A stretch of DNA of 64,000 nucleotides from Pseudomonas sp. v388. GTDB lineage: Bacteria; Pseudomonadota; Gammaproteobacteria; Pseudomonadales; Pseudomonadaceae. Made by a program: the position numbers and the translations under genes. The notes below the pieces were generated by a model. That model had not been told where the DNA came from and ran no database searches. It was given only the letters and a program-made list of their open reading frames with translations. Below are positions 7,344 through 15,944 of this stretch, in pieces. Each line of letters begins with the position of its first letter. The stretch's first letter is position 1. The DNA is taken from positions 124,001-188,000 of the forward strand of contig NZ_RHQN01000001.1 in NCBI RefSeq assembly GCF_003935425.1. Direction: 5' to 3'.

Positions 7344-8705
7344 CTAGGGGTGGGAGCGATCGCTCGGGTTGTTGTCGGTCAGCTTTCTGGTCAGCGTCGT
7401 CAGCCTTGCCGGCAGCGACAGTTCCGCGCACAGGCCGCCGCCCTCGCGATTCAGCAGCCGCAGCGTGCCTTGCAGCGTCAGTGTCAGTTGGTGGGAGATC
7501 GCCAGCCCCAACCCCGCGCCTCCGGTTTCACGATTGCGTGAGCCTTCGACGCGATAGAACGGCTTGACCACTTCGGCCAACTGGTGCTCCGCAATGCCGG
7601 GGCCACGGTCCAGCACCTGGATCAGCATCCCGCCGTCCGCCTGGGGGCCAGCGCTGATCTCGACCTCGGCGCCGAACTTCAGCGCGTTGTCCACCAGGTT
7701 GACCATCACCCGGCGCAGTGCGTGGGGCCGGGTTTCGATGGCCACGCAGCCATGGTCGTGAAACACCAGCTCTTTGCCCGTGTCGAGGTAATCGAACACC
7801 AGGCTCTGCAGGAACGAAGCCAAGTCCACCTTGCGGCCAGGCTCGCTGGAGCCGGCCATGCTTCGCGCATAGGCCACGCCTTCCTGGACCAGATGCTGCA
7901 TCTCGCTGAGGTCGTTACACAGCTTGTCCTTCTCGGCCGAGTCGTCCATGAATTCGGCGCGCAGTTTCATGCGCGTGATCGGCGTCTGCAAGTCATGGGA
8001 AATGGCCGCCAGCAACTGCATGCGTTCCTTGACGTGGGCCGCGATCCGCTCCTGAAGAGTGTTGAAGGCGACGGCGGCATGAATCACTTCCATAGGCCCG
8101 TCTTCTTCAAGCCGTTCTCCCTGGCCGTTCGGGTCGAGCCGGTCCACTGCATCGGAGAGCCGGGTCAGCGGGCGGATAGCCGTGCGCACCGCCAGCCAGG
8201 TACAGGCAAACAGGGTCAGCAGTTGCACGACCAGTACCAACGGCAACCAGGGGGACAACGGCGTGATCGAGGGGCGCACATCGATGGTCAACGGGCTGCC
8301 GTCCTTGAGGCGCAGATGCACCTGATAATGCGGGCGTACGTCGGGCACATCGGTAAAGGCGAGGGCGTAATCATGCCCCAGGGTGGCCTGCATGGTGGCC
8401 ACCGAAGTGGGCGCCGCGTCCATGTCCATCGGCGGCCCCGGCTGGCCTGCGTCGAGCTGGTAGCGATAATTGGGGTGCTCGAAGCGCGGCAGCCAGGCCG
8501 GGCGCTCGTCCGCCGGCAGACGCTCCAGCACCGCCACCGAGGTTGCAAGATCCTGCTCCAGATTGTCGAGCATCAGGGTCATTGCACTTTGATAACGCTC
8601 GTAGGACTGCAAGCCGAAAGAAAGGCCGTGAGCGATGACCAGGCTCACCAGAAAGATCAGCGACAGCCGCGACGCCAGCGTGCGCGGCCAGCGGAGCAGG
8701 GTCAT
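7344..8705 (-). CDS. Two-component sensor histidine kinase
   Basis: This 453-residue membrane kinase has one N-terminal helix (about residues 11-32), a periplasmic sensor region of about 115 residues, a second helix (about 150-173), HAMP, and a HisKA dimerisation domain with His237 in AISHDLQTP. The ATPase follows, with the N box VNLVDNALKFG, DRGPGI, and GGAGLGL. Its start overlaps the stop of the response regulator by ATGA, so the two are translationally coupled. The short sensor region has no domain I recognise. The DipZ-like gene downstream suggests a redox or envelope-stress signal. Confidence 0.93.
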   Translation of the reverse strand: MTLLRWPRTLASRLSLIFLVSLVIAHGLSFGLQSYERYQSAMTLMLDNLEQDLATSVAVLERLPADERPAWLPRFEHPNYRYQLDAGQPGPPMDMDAAPTSVATMQATLGHDYALAFTDVPDVRPHYQVHLRLKDGSPLTIDVRPSITPLSPWLPLVLVVQLLTLFACTWLAVRTAIRPLTRLSDAVDRLDPNGQGERLEEDGPMEVIHAAVAFNTLQERIAAHVKERMQLLAAISHDLQTPITRMKLRAEFMDDSAEKDKLCNDLSEMQHLVQEGVAYARSMAGSSEPGRKVDLASFLQSLVFDYLDTGKELVFHDHGCVAIETRPHALRRVMVNLVDNALKFGAEVEISAGPQADGGMLIQVLDRGPGIAEHQLAEVVKPFYRVEGSRNRETGGAGLGLAISHQLTLTLQGTLRLLNREGGGLCAELSLPARLTTLTRKLTDNNPSDRSHP

Positions 8706-9442
8706 GATGACTCCCCGAGAATTTCCACCGGGTAGGTGAACACATAGCCCTCGTTGCGCACGGTCTTGATGTAGGCCGGCGCGCGGGCGTCGTCCAGCAG
8801 ACGCTGGCGCAGGCGACTGACGAGCAGGTCGATGGAGCGGTCGAACAGATCCGCATCGCGGCCCTGGGTCAGGTTGAGCAGTTGATCACGGTTCAGAACG
8901 CGCTGGGGATGGTCGAGAAACACCCGAAGCAGCCGGTACTCACCGCCGCTCAAGGTGACGATGGTGCCCTCGGCATCCAGCAGGTGGCGGGCCGTGGTAT
9001 CCAGTCGCCACTTGCCGAAGGCCAGCAGCCGACCGGCTTCACTGACGATCAGGTTGGGCGGCAACATGCGGGTGCGGCGCAGCACGGCGTTGATCCGGGC
9101 CAGCAGTTCCCGGGCCACGAACGGCTTGACCAGGTAATCGTCGGCGCCCATTTCCAGGCCGATGATGCGATCCGTCTCGTCGTTGCGCGCGGTCAGCATC
9201 AGGATTGGCGTGGCCTTGTGTTTTCCCGCGCGCAGCTCGCGACACAGGATCAGCCCGTCGTCGCCAGGCATCATGATGTCCAGCACGATCAAGTCCACCG
9301 TGGTCGACTCCAGCAAGGCGCGCATCTGTCGCCCGTCGGCCACGACGGTGGTCCGCAGGCCGTTCTTCTGCAGATAGTTGCCCACCAGCTCCCTGATTTC
9401 ACGGTCATCGTCGACGATGAGAATGTGATCCACGTGTTCCAT
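8702..9442 (-). CDS. OmpR-family response regulator
   Basis: This 246-residue regulator has a receiver domain with the acidic pocket ILIVDDD and phosphoacceptor Asp55 in LIVLDIMMPG, Thr in LTARN, and Lys in VKPF. A winged-helix trans_reg_C domain follows, ending in TVRNEGYVF. The ATG at 9442 is favoured over a GTG nine bases upstream because GGGGTGAG precedes it. It is the first gene of a pair with the kinase. The TGTATC repeats at 9555-9570 between it and the divergent DUF2790 gene, and at 7271-7286, are the most likely targets. Confidence 0.93.
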   Translation of the reverse strand: MEHVDHILIVDDDREIRELVGNYLQKNGLRTTVVADGRQMRALLESTTVDLIVLDIMMPGDDGLILCRELRAGKHKATPILMLTARNDETDRIIGLEMGADDYLVKPFVARELLARINAVLRRTRMLPPNLIVSEAGRLLAFGKWRLDTTARHLLDAEGTIVTLSGGEYRLLRVFLDHPQRVLNRDQLLNLTQGRDADLFDRSIDLLVSRLRQRLLDDARAPAYIKTVRNEGYVFTYPVEILGESS

Positions 9443-9554
9443 TCGACTCACCCCTGGTTCCGGCTCCGGGCCGTTGTTTCGTTTCGCGTTCGGCGACCCC
9501 TCGCGAAGTCGGCCAGCAGCGTCTCACAAGGCTGGGGCCCGCTTCCAGCGCGCA

Positions 9555-9570
9555 TGTATCGTTTTGTATC
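9555..9570 (+). promoter_or_regulatory. Probable response-regulator box between RR and DUF2790 genes
   Basis: TGTATCGTTTTGTATC contains two TGTATC hexamers ten bases apart; an inverted GATACA follows at 9584-9589. The same direct repeat occurs upstream of the DipZ-like gene. From here its position allows control of both the regulator operon and the DUF2790 gene. Confidence 0.65.
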
Positions 9571-9640
9571 TGGGCCTGGAGCAGATACAGAACGTTTCTT
9601 TTTTCACCGGTTTTCGACACATGCGAGATACCTGCGACGC

Positions 9641-9696
9641 GTTCAATGAACCCCATCGAGACGGCCTGGAGCCGCTCGCTACTTCAATCATTGAAC
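9641..9696 (+). other. Leader stem-loop of the DUF2790 gene
   Basis: GTTCAATGA at 9641-9649 pairs perfectly with TCATTGAAC at 9688-9696, ending about 15 bases before the ATG. It is the counterpart of the stem at 7152-7201, with a compensated change in the last pair. Confidence 0.55.
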
Positions 9697-9711
9697 GCCC
9701 GGAGAATCCTC

Positions 9712-9975
9712 ATGAACTGGAAGAATCTCAGCCTCGCTTCGCTGTTTGCCGTTTTGAGCCTCGGCAGCCTGGCCGCCAACGCGCAGGACAGCGTCAAACC
9801 GCACAGCTACATGTACGGCGACCATCTGGATATCGCCAAAGTGCTGTCGATCAAGGAAGGGACCTCAGCGGACTGTGGCGTGGTGAACGCCCGGCTGACC
9901 TACCTGGACTCCGCCGGCATGACCCACGCCGTGGACTATCGCGCCATCAATCAGAACTGCAATCAGGGCAATTGA
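9712..9975 (+). CDS. DUF2790 family secreted small protein
   Basis: This 87-residue protein has a signal peptide that ends near Ala-Asn-Ala (about residue 24) and a mature domain of about 60 residues with two cysteines (in SADCGVV and NQNCNQG) that probably form a disulfide. This fits the Pseudomonas-specific DUF2790 family, whose function is not established but which often neighbours stress-responsive two-component systems. GGAGAATCCTC precedes the ATG. It is divergent from the response regulator and shares a leader with the DipZ-like gene, so a periplasmic disulfide protein and a thiol-redox enzyme are probably co-induced. Confidence 0.82.
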   Translation: MNWKNLSLASLFAVLSLGSLAANAQDSVKPHSYMYGDHLDIAKVLSIKEGTSADCGVVNARLTYLDSAGMTHAVDYRAINQNCNQGN

Positions 9976-10019
9976 ATGGCGGGTGATCCACTCGCTGCCC
10001 GGCGCCGGGCGGCGTTGCC

Positions 10020-10091
10020 CGATGCATAACCAACGCTTATGCATCGGTGCAGAGATCTCATTTGTAGCGCCGCTACGGCAGCGGCACCATG
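10020..10091 (+). promoter_or_regulatory. LysR-type operator and promoter of the carnitine operon
   Basis: CGATGCATAA and TTATGCATCG form perfect 10-bp arms around CCAACGC, with the T-N11-A core expected of a LysR box. The 56 bases from 10036 align without gaps to 14525-14580 (44 of 56 identical by hand count), upstream of the gamma-butyrobetaine hydroxylase and across the start of the LysR gene. One regulator very probably controls both promoters. Confidence 0.8.
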
Positions 10092-10139
10092 CTTCCAGGC
10101 AACATCGCATGAGTGCCATGACGACCAGGAGCGTTACCC

Positions 10140-11027
10140 ATGAACCACGAGATCATCGTGACCTGCGCCTTGACCGGCGCCGGTGACACGACCGCCAAAA
10201 GCCGCTATGTCCCCGTTACCCCGGCCGAAATCGCTGCGGCCGCCGTCGAAGCCGCCAAGGCAGGTGCAACCGTGGTGCATTGTCATGTTCGCGACCCGGA
10301 AACCGGCAGGTTCAGCCGCGGCGTCTCGCTGTATCGTGAACTGATGGAGCGCATCCGCGACAGCGGCACCGACGTGATCGTCAACCTCACTGCCGGCATG
10401 GGCGGCGACCTGGAAATCGGCCCCGGAGAAACGCCCATGGCGTTCGGCCCAGGCACTGATCTGGTCGGCCCGCTGGAGCGTCTGGCGCATGTGGAAGCGC
10501 TGTTGCCGGAAATCTGCACCCTGGATTGCGGGACCCTGAATTTCGGCGACGGCAACAGCATCTACGTGTCCACGCCGGCCCAGTTGCGCGCGGGCGCCAA
10601 ACGGATCACTGAACTGGGGGTCAAGGCGGAGCTGGAGATCTTCGACACCGGCCACCTCTGGTTCAGCAAGCAGATGATCAAGGAAGGGCTGCTGCACGAC
10701 CCGCTGTTCCAGCTGTGTCTGGGCATTCCATGGGGTGCGCCGGCGGATACCACTACCATGAAAGCCATGGTCGACAACCTGCCCGCCGGTGCGACCTGGG
10801 CCGGATTCGGTATCGGCCGTATGCAAATGCCCATGGCTGCCCAGGCCATGCTGCTGGGCGGCAATGTGCGGGTCGGTCTGGAAGACAATCTGTACCTGGA
10901 CAAAGGTGTGCTGGCCAGCAACGGACAACTGGTCGAGCGGGTCGGCGAAATCATTGCGCGCCTGGGCGGGCGCATCCTCACGCCGGCCGAAGGCCGAGCC
11001 AAAATGAACCTGGCTGCACGCCACTGA
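10140..11027 (+). CDS. cdhC: Dehydrocarnitine cleavage enzyme (BKACE family)
   Basis: This 295-residue protein of the beta-keto acid cleavage family (DUF849) has metal ligands visible in VVHCHVRD (His47, His49). In pseudomonad carnitine catabolism the enzyme condenses 3-dehydrocarnitine with acetyl-CoA to give betainyl-CoA and acetoacetate. It is the first gene of an operon with carnitine dehydrogenase ten bases downstream and a thioesterase overlapping that, the same order as P. aeruginosa cdhC-cdhA-cdhB, which settles the substrate better than the family alone. The operator at 10020-10046 sits about 95 bases upstream. The symbol follows the P. aeruginosa naming from memory. Confidence 0.88.
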   Translation: MNHEIIVTCALTGAGDTTAKSRYVPVTPAEIAAAAVEAAKAGATVVHCHVRDPETGRFSRGVSLYRELMERIRDSGTDVIVNLTAGMGGDLEIGPGETPMAFGPGTDLVGPLERLAHVEALLPEICTLDCGTLNFGDGNSIYVSTPAQLRAGAKRITELGVKAELEIFDTGHLWFSKQMIKEGLLHDPLFQLCLGIPWGAPADTTTMKAMVDNLPAGATWAGFGIGRMQMPMAAQAMLLGGNVRVGLEDNLYLDKGVLASNGQLVERVGEIIARLGGRILTPAEGRAKMNLAARH

Positions 11028-11037
11028 GGGCTGATGC

Positions 11038-12003
11038 ATGGCTTACCTTACCGAGATCAAGACCTTCGCAGCGCTGGGCAGTGGCGTGATCGGCAGTGGC
11101 TGGGTTGCGCGAGCCCTGGCCCATGGGCTGGATGTGGTAGCGTGGGACCCGGCACCGGGTGCCGAAGCCGCGCTGCGCCAACGTGTCGCCAATGCGTGGC
11201 CGGCGTTGCGCAAGCAAGGCCTGGCGCCGGGTGCGTCCCCGGATCGGCTGCGCATGGCCGATACCCTTGAGGCTTGCGTGGCCGGTGCCGACTTCATCCA
11301 GGAGAGCGCGCCGGAACGCCTGGACCTGAAGCTGGAACTGCACCGCAAGATCAGTGCGGCGGCCAGGCCCGATGCGCTGATCGCCTCCAGTACATCGGGG
11401 TTGCTGCCCAGCGAGTTCTACGCCCAGGCCATCCATCCCGAGCGCTGTATCGTCGGTCATCCGTTCAACCCGGTGTACCTGTTGCCGCTGGTGGAAGTGG
11501 TCGGCAACCACGCGACCACCGCCGAGGCGCTCGATGCCGCGCAGCAGGTTTACCGCAGCCTCGGCATGCGGCCGCTGCATGTGCGCAAGGAAGTGCCGGG
11601 GTTCATTGCCGACCGCCTGCTCGAAGCGCTGTGGCGCGAAGCGCTGCACCTGGTCAACGATGGCGTGGCGACCACCGGCGAGATCGACGATGCCATCCGT
11701 TTTGGCGCCGGGCTGCGCTGGTCCTTCATGGGCAGTTTCCTGACCTACACCCTGGCCGGGGGCGATGCCGGCATGCGGCATTTCATGCAACAGTTCGGTC
11801 CCGCGCTACAGTTGCCATGGACCTATCTGCAGGCGCCTGAACTGACCGACAAGCTGATCGACGATGTCGTGGACGGCACCACCGCGCAATTGGGTCAACA
11901 CAGCATCGCCCAGCTGGAACGCTACCGTGACGATGCGCTGCTGGGCGTCATCGCCGCGGTCAAGGCCGCCGGGCTGCAACATGGGTTGAACGCAGATGAC
12001 TGA
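11038..12003 (+). CDS. cdhA: L-carnitine 3-dehydrogenase
   Basis: This 321-residue member of the 3-hydroxyacyl-CoA dehydrogenase superfamily has the NAD-binding loop GSGVIGSGW near residues 14-22 and the catalytic region [16 protein letters not shown]. It oxidises L-carnitine to 3-dehydrocarnitine with NAD+. Placement between the cleavage enzyme and the thioesterase supports the carnitine-specific assignment over a general fatty-acid role. It starts ten bases after the cdhC stop and overlaps the next gene by eight bases, so the three are one translational unit. Confidence 0.92.
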   Translation: MAYLTEIKTFAALGSGVIGSGWVARALAHGLDVVAWDPAPGAEAALRQRVANAWPALRKQGLAPGASPDRLRMADTLEACVAGADFIQESAPERLDLKLELHRKISAAARPDALIASSTSGLLPSEFYAQAIHPERCIVGHPFNPVYLLPLVEVVGNHATTAEALDAAQQVYRSLGMRPLHVRKEVPGFIADRLLEALWREALHLVNDGVATTGEIDDAIRFGAGLRWSFMGSFLTYTLAGGDAGMRHFMQQFGPALQLPWTYLQAPELTDKLIDDVVDGTTAQLGQHSIAQLERYRDDALLGVIAAVKAAGLQHGLNADD

Positions 12004-12475
12004 ACCCGATGTGACTTACCGCGGCCAGGTGCTGGCCGAATGGACCGACTACAACCAGCACCTGCGTGACGCGTTCTACATGCTGATCTTCAGCTATGCC
12101 GTCGATGGCTTCATGGACCGGATCGGCCTGGACGAGCAGGGCCGCAGCGACAGCGGCCATTCGCTGTTCACCCTCGAAGCCCATATCAATTACCTGGCGC
12201 AGGCCACGGCGGGCGATGAGGTGCGTGTGCATTCCCGCGTGCTGGGCCACGATCGGAAACGGGTGCATCTCTATTGTTCGCTGTACCGGGAAGGCAGCGA
12301 TGAACTGCTGGCCGCCAGTGAGCAGATGCTGCTGCACATGGACATGGCAGGGCCGAGGTCCGCGCCCTTTGCCGAGGCGGTTGCGCGGCGCGTGGCGCAG
12401 TTTGCCGAGCTGCATCGGGATCTGCCAAGGCCGCAGTGGTGCGGTCGTGTCTTGCGGTTGCCCGACAAAGGGTAG
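11996..12475 (+). CDS. cdhB: Betainyl-CoA thioesterase, hotdog fold
   Basis: This 159-residue acyl-CoA thioesterase of the 4-hydroxybenzoyl-CoA-thioesterase type has Asp in EWTDYNQHL at the usual catalytic position near the N-terminus. In this pathway it hydrolyses betainyl-CoA to glycine betaine and CoA. The ATG overlaps the cdhA reading frame. About 140 bases follow before the binding-protein gene, so that gene may have its own promoter. Confidence 0.85.
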   Translation: MTEPDVTYRGQVLAEWTDYNQHLRDAFYMLIFSYAVDGFMDRIGLDEQGRSDSGHSLFTLEAHINYLAQATAGDEVRVHSRVLGHDRKRVHLYCSLYREGSDELLAASEQMLLHMDMAGPRSAPFAEAVARRVAQFAELHRDLPRPQWCGRVLRLPDKG

Positions 12476-12614
12476 GACGTCCGGGCCGGGCGCACGGCAG
12501 CATGGAGGTTGCCGGGTCCGGCATGCAGCCACCGGGCACGCATTGATGTTGGCAAATGAACAATAACAATTAACTCCATTCTCCCTGTACCTGCCATCAG
12601 CCAGAGGAAATGCA

Positions 12615-13535
12615 ATGTCAAACACAATCACCACGCTGTTACTCGCCGGCACCTTGAGCCTCGTTCCGGTCGCCGCCGTGCTTGCTCAGGACGAACCCGG
12701 CTGCAAAACCCTCGACATCGGTGCGGTCAACTGGACGGACGTGGTGGCGACCACCGCCATCGCCAAGGCGCTGTTCGAAGAACTGGGCTATACGACCAAG
12801 GTCACCAGCGCCTCCCAGCAGATCATTTTTGCCGGCATCCGTGACAAGCGCCTCGATTTCTACCTGGGCTACTGGAAGCCGCTGATGACCGGCAATATCA
12901 AGCCCTTCGTCGATGCCGGGCAGGTCAGGATCCTGCCGGCCCCCAGCCTCGACGACGCCCGCGCAACCCTGGCCGTCCCCGACTACCTGTACGACAAGGG
13001 GCTCAAGACTTTCGCCGACATCGCCCGGTTCAAGGCCGATCTGGGCGGCAAGCTCTATGGCATCGAGCCGGGTTCAGGCATCAACAAGATGATCCAGGCG
13101 ATGATCGACAAGAATCAGTTCAATCTTGGCGATTTTCAGTTGGTGGAGTCGAGTGAGGCCGGCATGCTGTCGGCAGTGACCCGGGCGGTGCGCCGCAATG
13201 ACGCGGTGGTGTTCTTCGGCTGGGCGCCGCACCCGATGAACCTGCACTACCAAATGAAATACCTGTCGGGCAGCGAGGACGCGCTAGGTCCGAACGAAGG
13301 CAAGGCGACCGTCTGGACCGTGACCGATCCGGACCTGGGCAAGCGTTGTCCCAACGTTGACCGGCTGCTGAACAACCTGACGTTTACCGTGGATGACGAG
13401 AGCCGGATGATGGAACCGCTGCTGGCCCACGAAGATTCCGCCAAGGTGGCCAAGGCCTGGTTGAAAGACCATCCGGCGGACCGCAAGCGCTGGCTGCAAG
13501 GGGTCACACGGTTCGACGGCAGCCCGGCGAACTGA
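12615..13535 (+). CDS. caiX: Periplasmic choline/betaine/carnitine-type binding protein (CaiX-like)
   Basis: This 306-residue protein has a signal peptide (cleavage near residue 24) and a ProX/OpuAC-type domain. Aromatic residues expected to form the quaternary-ammonium cage are visible, as in VNWTDV, LGYWKP and FFGWAPHP. It would deliver carnitine or gamma-butyrobetaine to a betaine ABC transporter whose other subunits are not in the window; P. aeruginosa CaiX likewise works with the Cbc core transporter encoded elsewhere. AGAGGAAATGC precedes the ATG. Here it follows the cdh genes, whereas in P. aeruginosa it precedes them. Confidence 0.85.
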   Translation: MSNTITTLLLAGTLSLVPVAAVLAQDEPGCKTLDIGAVNWTDVVATTAIAKALFEELGYTTKVTSASQQIIFAGIRDKRLDFYLGYWKPLMTGNIKPFVDAGQVRILPAPSLDDARATLAVPDYLYDKGLKTFADIARFKADLGGKLYGIEPGSGINKMIQAMIDKNQFNLGDFQLVESSEAGMLSAVTRAVRRNDAVVFFGWAPHPMNLHYQMKYLSGSEDALGPNEGKATVWTVTDPDLGKRCPNVDRLLNNLTFTVDDESRMMEPLLAHEDSAKVAKAWLKDHPADRKRWLQGVTRFDGSPAN

Positions 13536-13558
13536 CCGCCAGCGATCCTCGCCAGTCA

Positions 13559-13581
13559 GCCAGGCACAGCAGGTGCCTGGC
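13559..13581. terminator. Hairpin between convergent genes
   Basis: GCCAGGCAC and GTGCCTGGC form a perfect 9-bp stem with the loop AGCAG. It lies between the stops of the binding-protein gene and the LysR gene. There is no long T-tract directly after the stem, so it is a probable rather than certain bidirectional terminator. Confidence 0.6.
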
Positions 13582-13604
13582 GTTCTGCGACCGGCCTGGG
13601 CGTT

Positions 13605-14516
13605 TTAAGGCTGGGCGTCGAGTTGCGCCCGCAGCCATTCCACCAGCGTCTCTGTTTCGGCGTGCAGCGATTGCCCTTCGCGGCGATACACCGAAATCGC
13701 CTCCGGCAGCAGGATGCTTTCCTTGCATGGCCGCATCAATAGACCGCTGTCGATCAGTCTGGCGGCGGTTCGCTGCCAGCCCATCGCGATCCCATGCCCT
13801 TCGATGGCCGCCTGCAGCATCAGGGAATAACTGTCGAAGGCAATTCCCTTGTGGTGTGCAGGCAGCGTGATGCCGTGGGCGGTGAGCCAGGTGCCCCACT
13901 CAAGCAAGTGAGGCGGATTGGCGTGGTAATGCAGCAAGGTGCGCTTGCTCAGCGCCTTGATCTCCAGCGGATGGTCTGCATCGCCCAGATACGCCGGGCT
14001 GCATACCGGAAACACCTCGTCGGAGGCGGTGAAGGCGAGCGGGTGATTGCCATGGTCGCGACCGGTGCTTTGCAGCGCCACATCGAAATATCCTTCGAAC
14101 TCAGTGAGCGCCTTGGTCGAGGTGGCGACTTTCAATTCGATTTCCGGATACGCGTGGTGAAAGCTCGACAGCCTGGGCATCAGCCAGTGAAACGCCTCGC
14201 AAAGCTGACACAGCAGGATCACCTCGTTCTTGCGCGCACCGCTGCGCAGCTCGCTGGAACAGGAAGCGATCGAACGCAGCGCGTTCTGGACCGTCCGGGC
14301 CAGCTCCTGGCCTGTCTCCGTGAGAAACACGGCCCGGTTGCGACGGGTGAACAGTGGCCGGCCGATGTTGCTTTCCAGGATGCGCATCTGCCGGCTGACG
14401 GCCGCCTGGGTGATGTGCAGTTCATCCGCGGCCCGGGAAAAACTTCCAAGCCGGGCGGCTGCTTCGAAGGGCAGCAAAGTCGACAGGGGAGGCAGGGACT
14501 TACCAAGAAAATTCAT
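13605..14516 (-). CDS. LysR-type regulator of carnitine/gamma-butyrobetaine genes
   Basis: This 303-residue GcvA-subgroup regulator has its helix-turn-helix in SFSRAADELHITQAAVSRQM and an effector-binding domain from about residue 90. It is divergent from the gamma-butyrobetaine hydroxylase and convergent with the binding-protein gene. The dyad ATTCATAA-N7-TTATGCAT (14511-14533) overlaps its own start codon, which suggests autorepression, and the related perfect dyad lies upstream of cdhC. Carnitine genes in P. aeruginosa are controlled by CdhR, an AraC-type regulator, so LysR control would be a different solution. The effector is probably gamma-butyrobetaine, carnitine or a product; this is inferred. 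Confidence 0.87.
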   Translation of the reverse strand: MNFLGKSLPPLSTLLPFEAAARLGSFSRAADELHITQAAVSRQMRILESNIGRPLFTRRNRAVFLTETGQELARTVQNALRSIASCSSELRSGARKNEVILLCQLCEAFHWLMPRLSSFHHAYPEIELKVATSTKALTEFEGYFDVALQSTGRDHGNHPLAFTASDEVFPVCSPAYLGDADHPLEIKALSKRTLLHYHANPPHLLEWGTWLTAHGITLPAHHKGIAFDSYSLMLQAAIEGHGIAMGWQRTAARLIDSGLLMRPCKESILLPEAISVYRREGQSLHAETETLVEWLRAQLDAQP

Positions 14517-14580
14517 AACGAGAGCTTATGCATGAGTGCCGAGAACTCGTTTGTAGCACGCAGATGGGAGCGGCACCATG
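14511..14580. promoter_or_regulatory. LysR-type operator at the LysR/hydroxylase divergence
   Basis: ATTCATAA and TTATGCAT arms with a 7-bp spacer match the perfect dyad at 10020-10046 in position and spacing. The following bases include TTTGTAGC and AGCGGCACCATG, shared with the cdhC promoter. The left arm covers the LysR start codon. Confidence 0.75.
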
Positions 14581-14750
14581 GCGTCACGCCGATCCAGTCG
14601 CAAATCGTGAAGCGGTGTCGGGTCTGGCTCGGCGCAGGTCGCTGTTCACGGTCAGCGGGGCCGGGTGTGCCGGCCGGTCGCGGCACGACCCGCAGCCAGG
14701 AGCGGCGATCATCCAGCCGCACAAACCGCATGATAAACAGGGAGCACACC

Positions 14751-15905
14751 ATGACCGTCATTGCCGACTACCGAACCTACGCGGTCATCAGTCCCGTTGC
14801 CGGCGCTGCATCGAACGACGACCGGGTCGATGTGATCTGGAAGGACGGCCGCAGCAGCGCGTATCACTGCCTGTGGCTGCGGGACAATTGTCCGTGCGCC
14901 GAGTGCGTTTATGGGGTGACCCGGGAGCAGGTGTTCGAAATCGCCGACGTGCCGTTCGACCTCAAGGCGTCGGTGGTCACGGTCACTGCGGATGGCAACC
15001 TGGCGGTCATCTGGGAAGACGGGCATGCCAGCCACTACCACGCCGGCTGGCTGCGCGCCCATGCCTACGACGACCGCTCACTCGCAGAGCAGGCCGCAAG
15101 CCAGCCGAAGGCTAAGCACTGGAACGCGACATTGCAGGTGCCAACGTTCGATTACCCGGACCTCATGAATGACGACGGCGCGCTGTTGCGCTGGCTGCTG
15201 GCGCTGCGTGACACCGGCTTGAGCCTGGTCAACGGCATGCCGCTGCAGCCAGGCTCATTGGCGGCGGTGGCCCGGCGTATCTCGTTCATCCGCGAGTCGA
15301 ACTTTGGCGTGCTGTTCGACGTGCAATCCAGGCCGGATGCCGACAGCAATGCGTACACGGCCTTCAATCTGCCTTTGCATAGCGACCTGCCCACCCGCGA
15401 ACTGCAACCGGGCCTGCAGTTTCTCCATTGCCTGGTCAACGATGCTGTTGGCGGCAGCAGTACCTTCGTCGACGGATTCGAAATTGCCCGAACCCTGCGC
15501 CGGGAAGACCCACAGGCGTTCGCGATGCTCAGCCAGACACCGGTCGAGTTCCGCAACAAGGGCCGGACCACCGACTACCGCTGTCGCGCGCCGGTCATCG
15601 CGGTGGATGAGCACGGCGAGGTCACCGAGATCCGGATGGCCAACTTCCTGCGCGGCCCGTTCAGTACGTCTGTTGACCGGATGTTGCCGCTGTACCGCGC
15701 TTACCGCCGCTTCATCGAAATGACCCGCGAAGACCGCTTTCGCTTCCGTCAGCGGCTCGAAGCCGGGCAGATGTGGTGCTTCGACAATCGCCGGGCATTG
15801 CACGCCCGGGATGCGTTCGACCCGACCACCGGTAAACGGCATTTCCAGGGCTGTTACGTGGACCGCGACGAGCTGCTGTCACGTATCGGTGTGTTGCAGC
15901 GCTGA
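14751..15905 (+). CDS. Gamma-butyrobetaine 2-oxoglutarate dioxygenase
   Basis: This 384-residue protein has the two-domain structure of gamma-butyrobetaine hydroxylase. The N-terminal zinc-binding module shows Cys47, Cys49 and Cys52 with a nearby histidine. The catalytic domain shows His210-Ser-Asp212, distal His351, and Arg363 for 2-oxoglutarate. It hydroxylates gamma-butyrobetaine to L-carnitine, feeding the cdh pathway encoded upstream. GGGAGCACACC before the ATG at 14751 fixes the start, although the frame stays open far upstream across the LysR gene. The long leader of about 170 bases after the operator shows no other gene. Confidence 0.92.
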   Translation: MTVIADYRTYAVISPVAGAASNDDRVDVIWKDGRSSAYHCLWLRDNCPCAECVYGVTREQVFEIADVPFDLKASVVTVTADGNLAVIWEDGHASHYHAGWLRAHAYDDRSLAEQAASQPKAKHWNATLQVPTFDYPDLMNDDGALLRWLLALRDTGLSLVNGMPLQPGSLAAVARRISFIRESNFGVLFDVQSRPDADSNAYTAFNLPLHSDLPTRELQPGLQFLHCLVNDAVGGSSTFVDGFEIARTLRREDPQAFAMLSQTPVEFRNKGRTTDYRCRAPVIAVDEHGEVTEIRMANFLRGPFSTSVDRMLPLYRAYRRFIEMTREDRFRFRQRLEAGQMWCFDNRRALHARDAFDPTTGKRHFQGCYVDRDELLSRIGVLQR

Positions 15906-15944
15906 TCCCTGGGCCGTGGCCTGGGTACTGCCGCTGCCCACCAG

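Noticed and set aside
7584-8735. 383-codon open frame antisense to the histidine kinase
   Set aside because: Gln/His/Arg-rich composition with no domain, opposite a complete kinase.
10089-10112. Short frame after the shared carnitine promoter element
   Set aside because: Seven codons, no ribosome binding site, and its counterpart at 14578 encodes an unrelated peptide.
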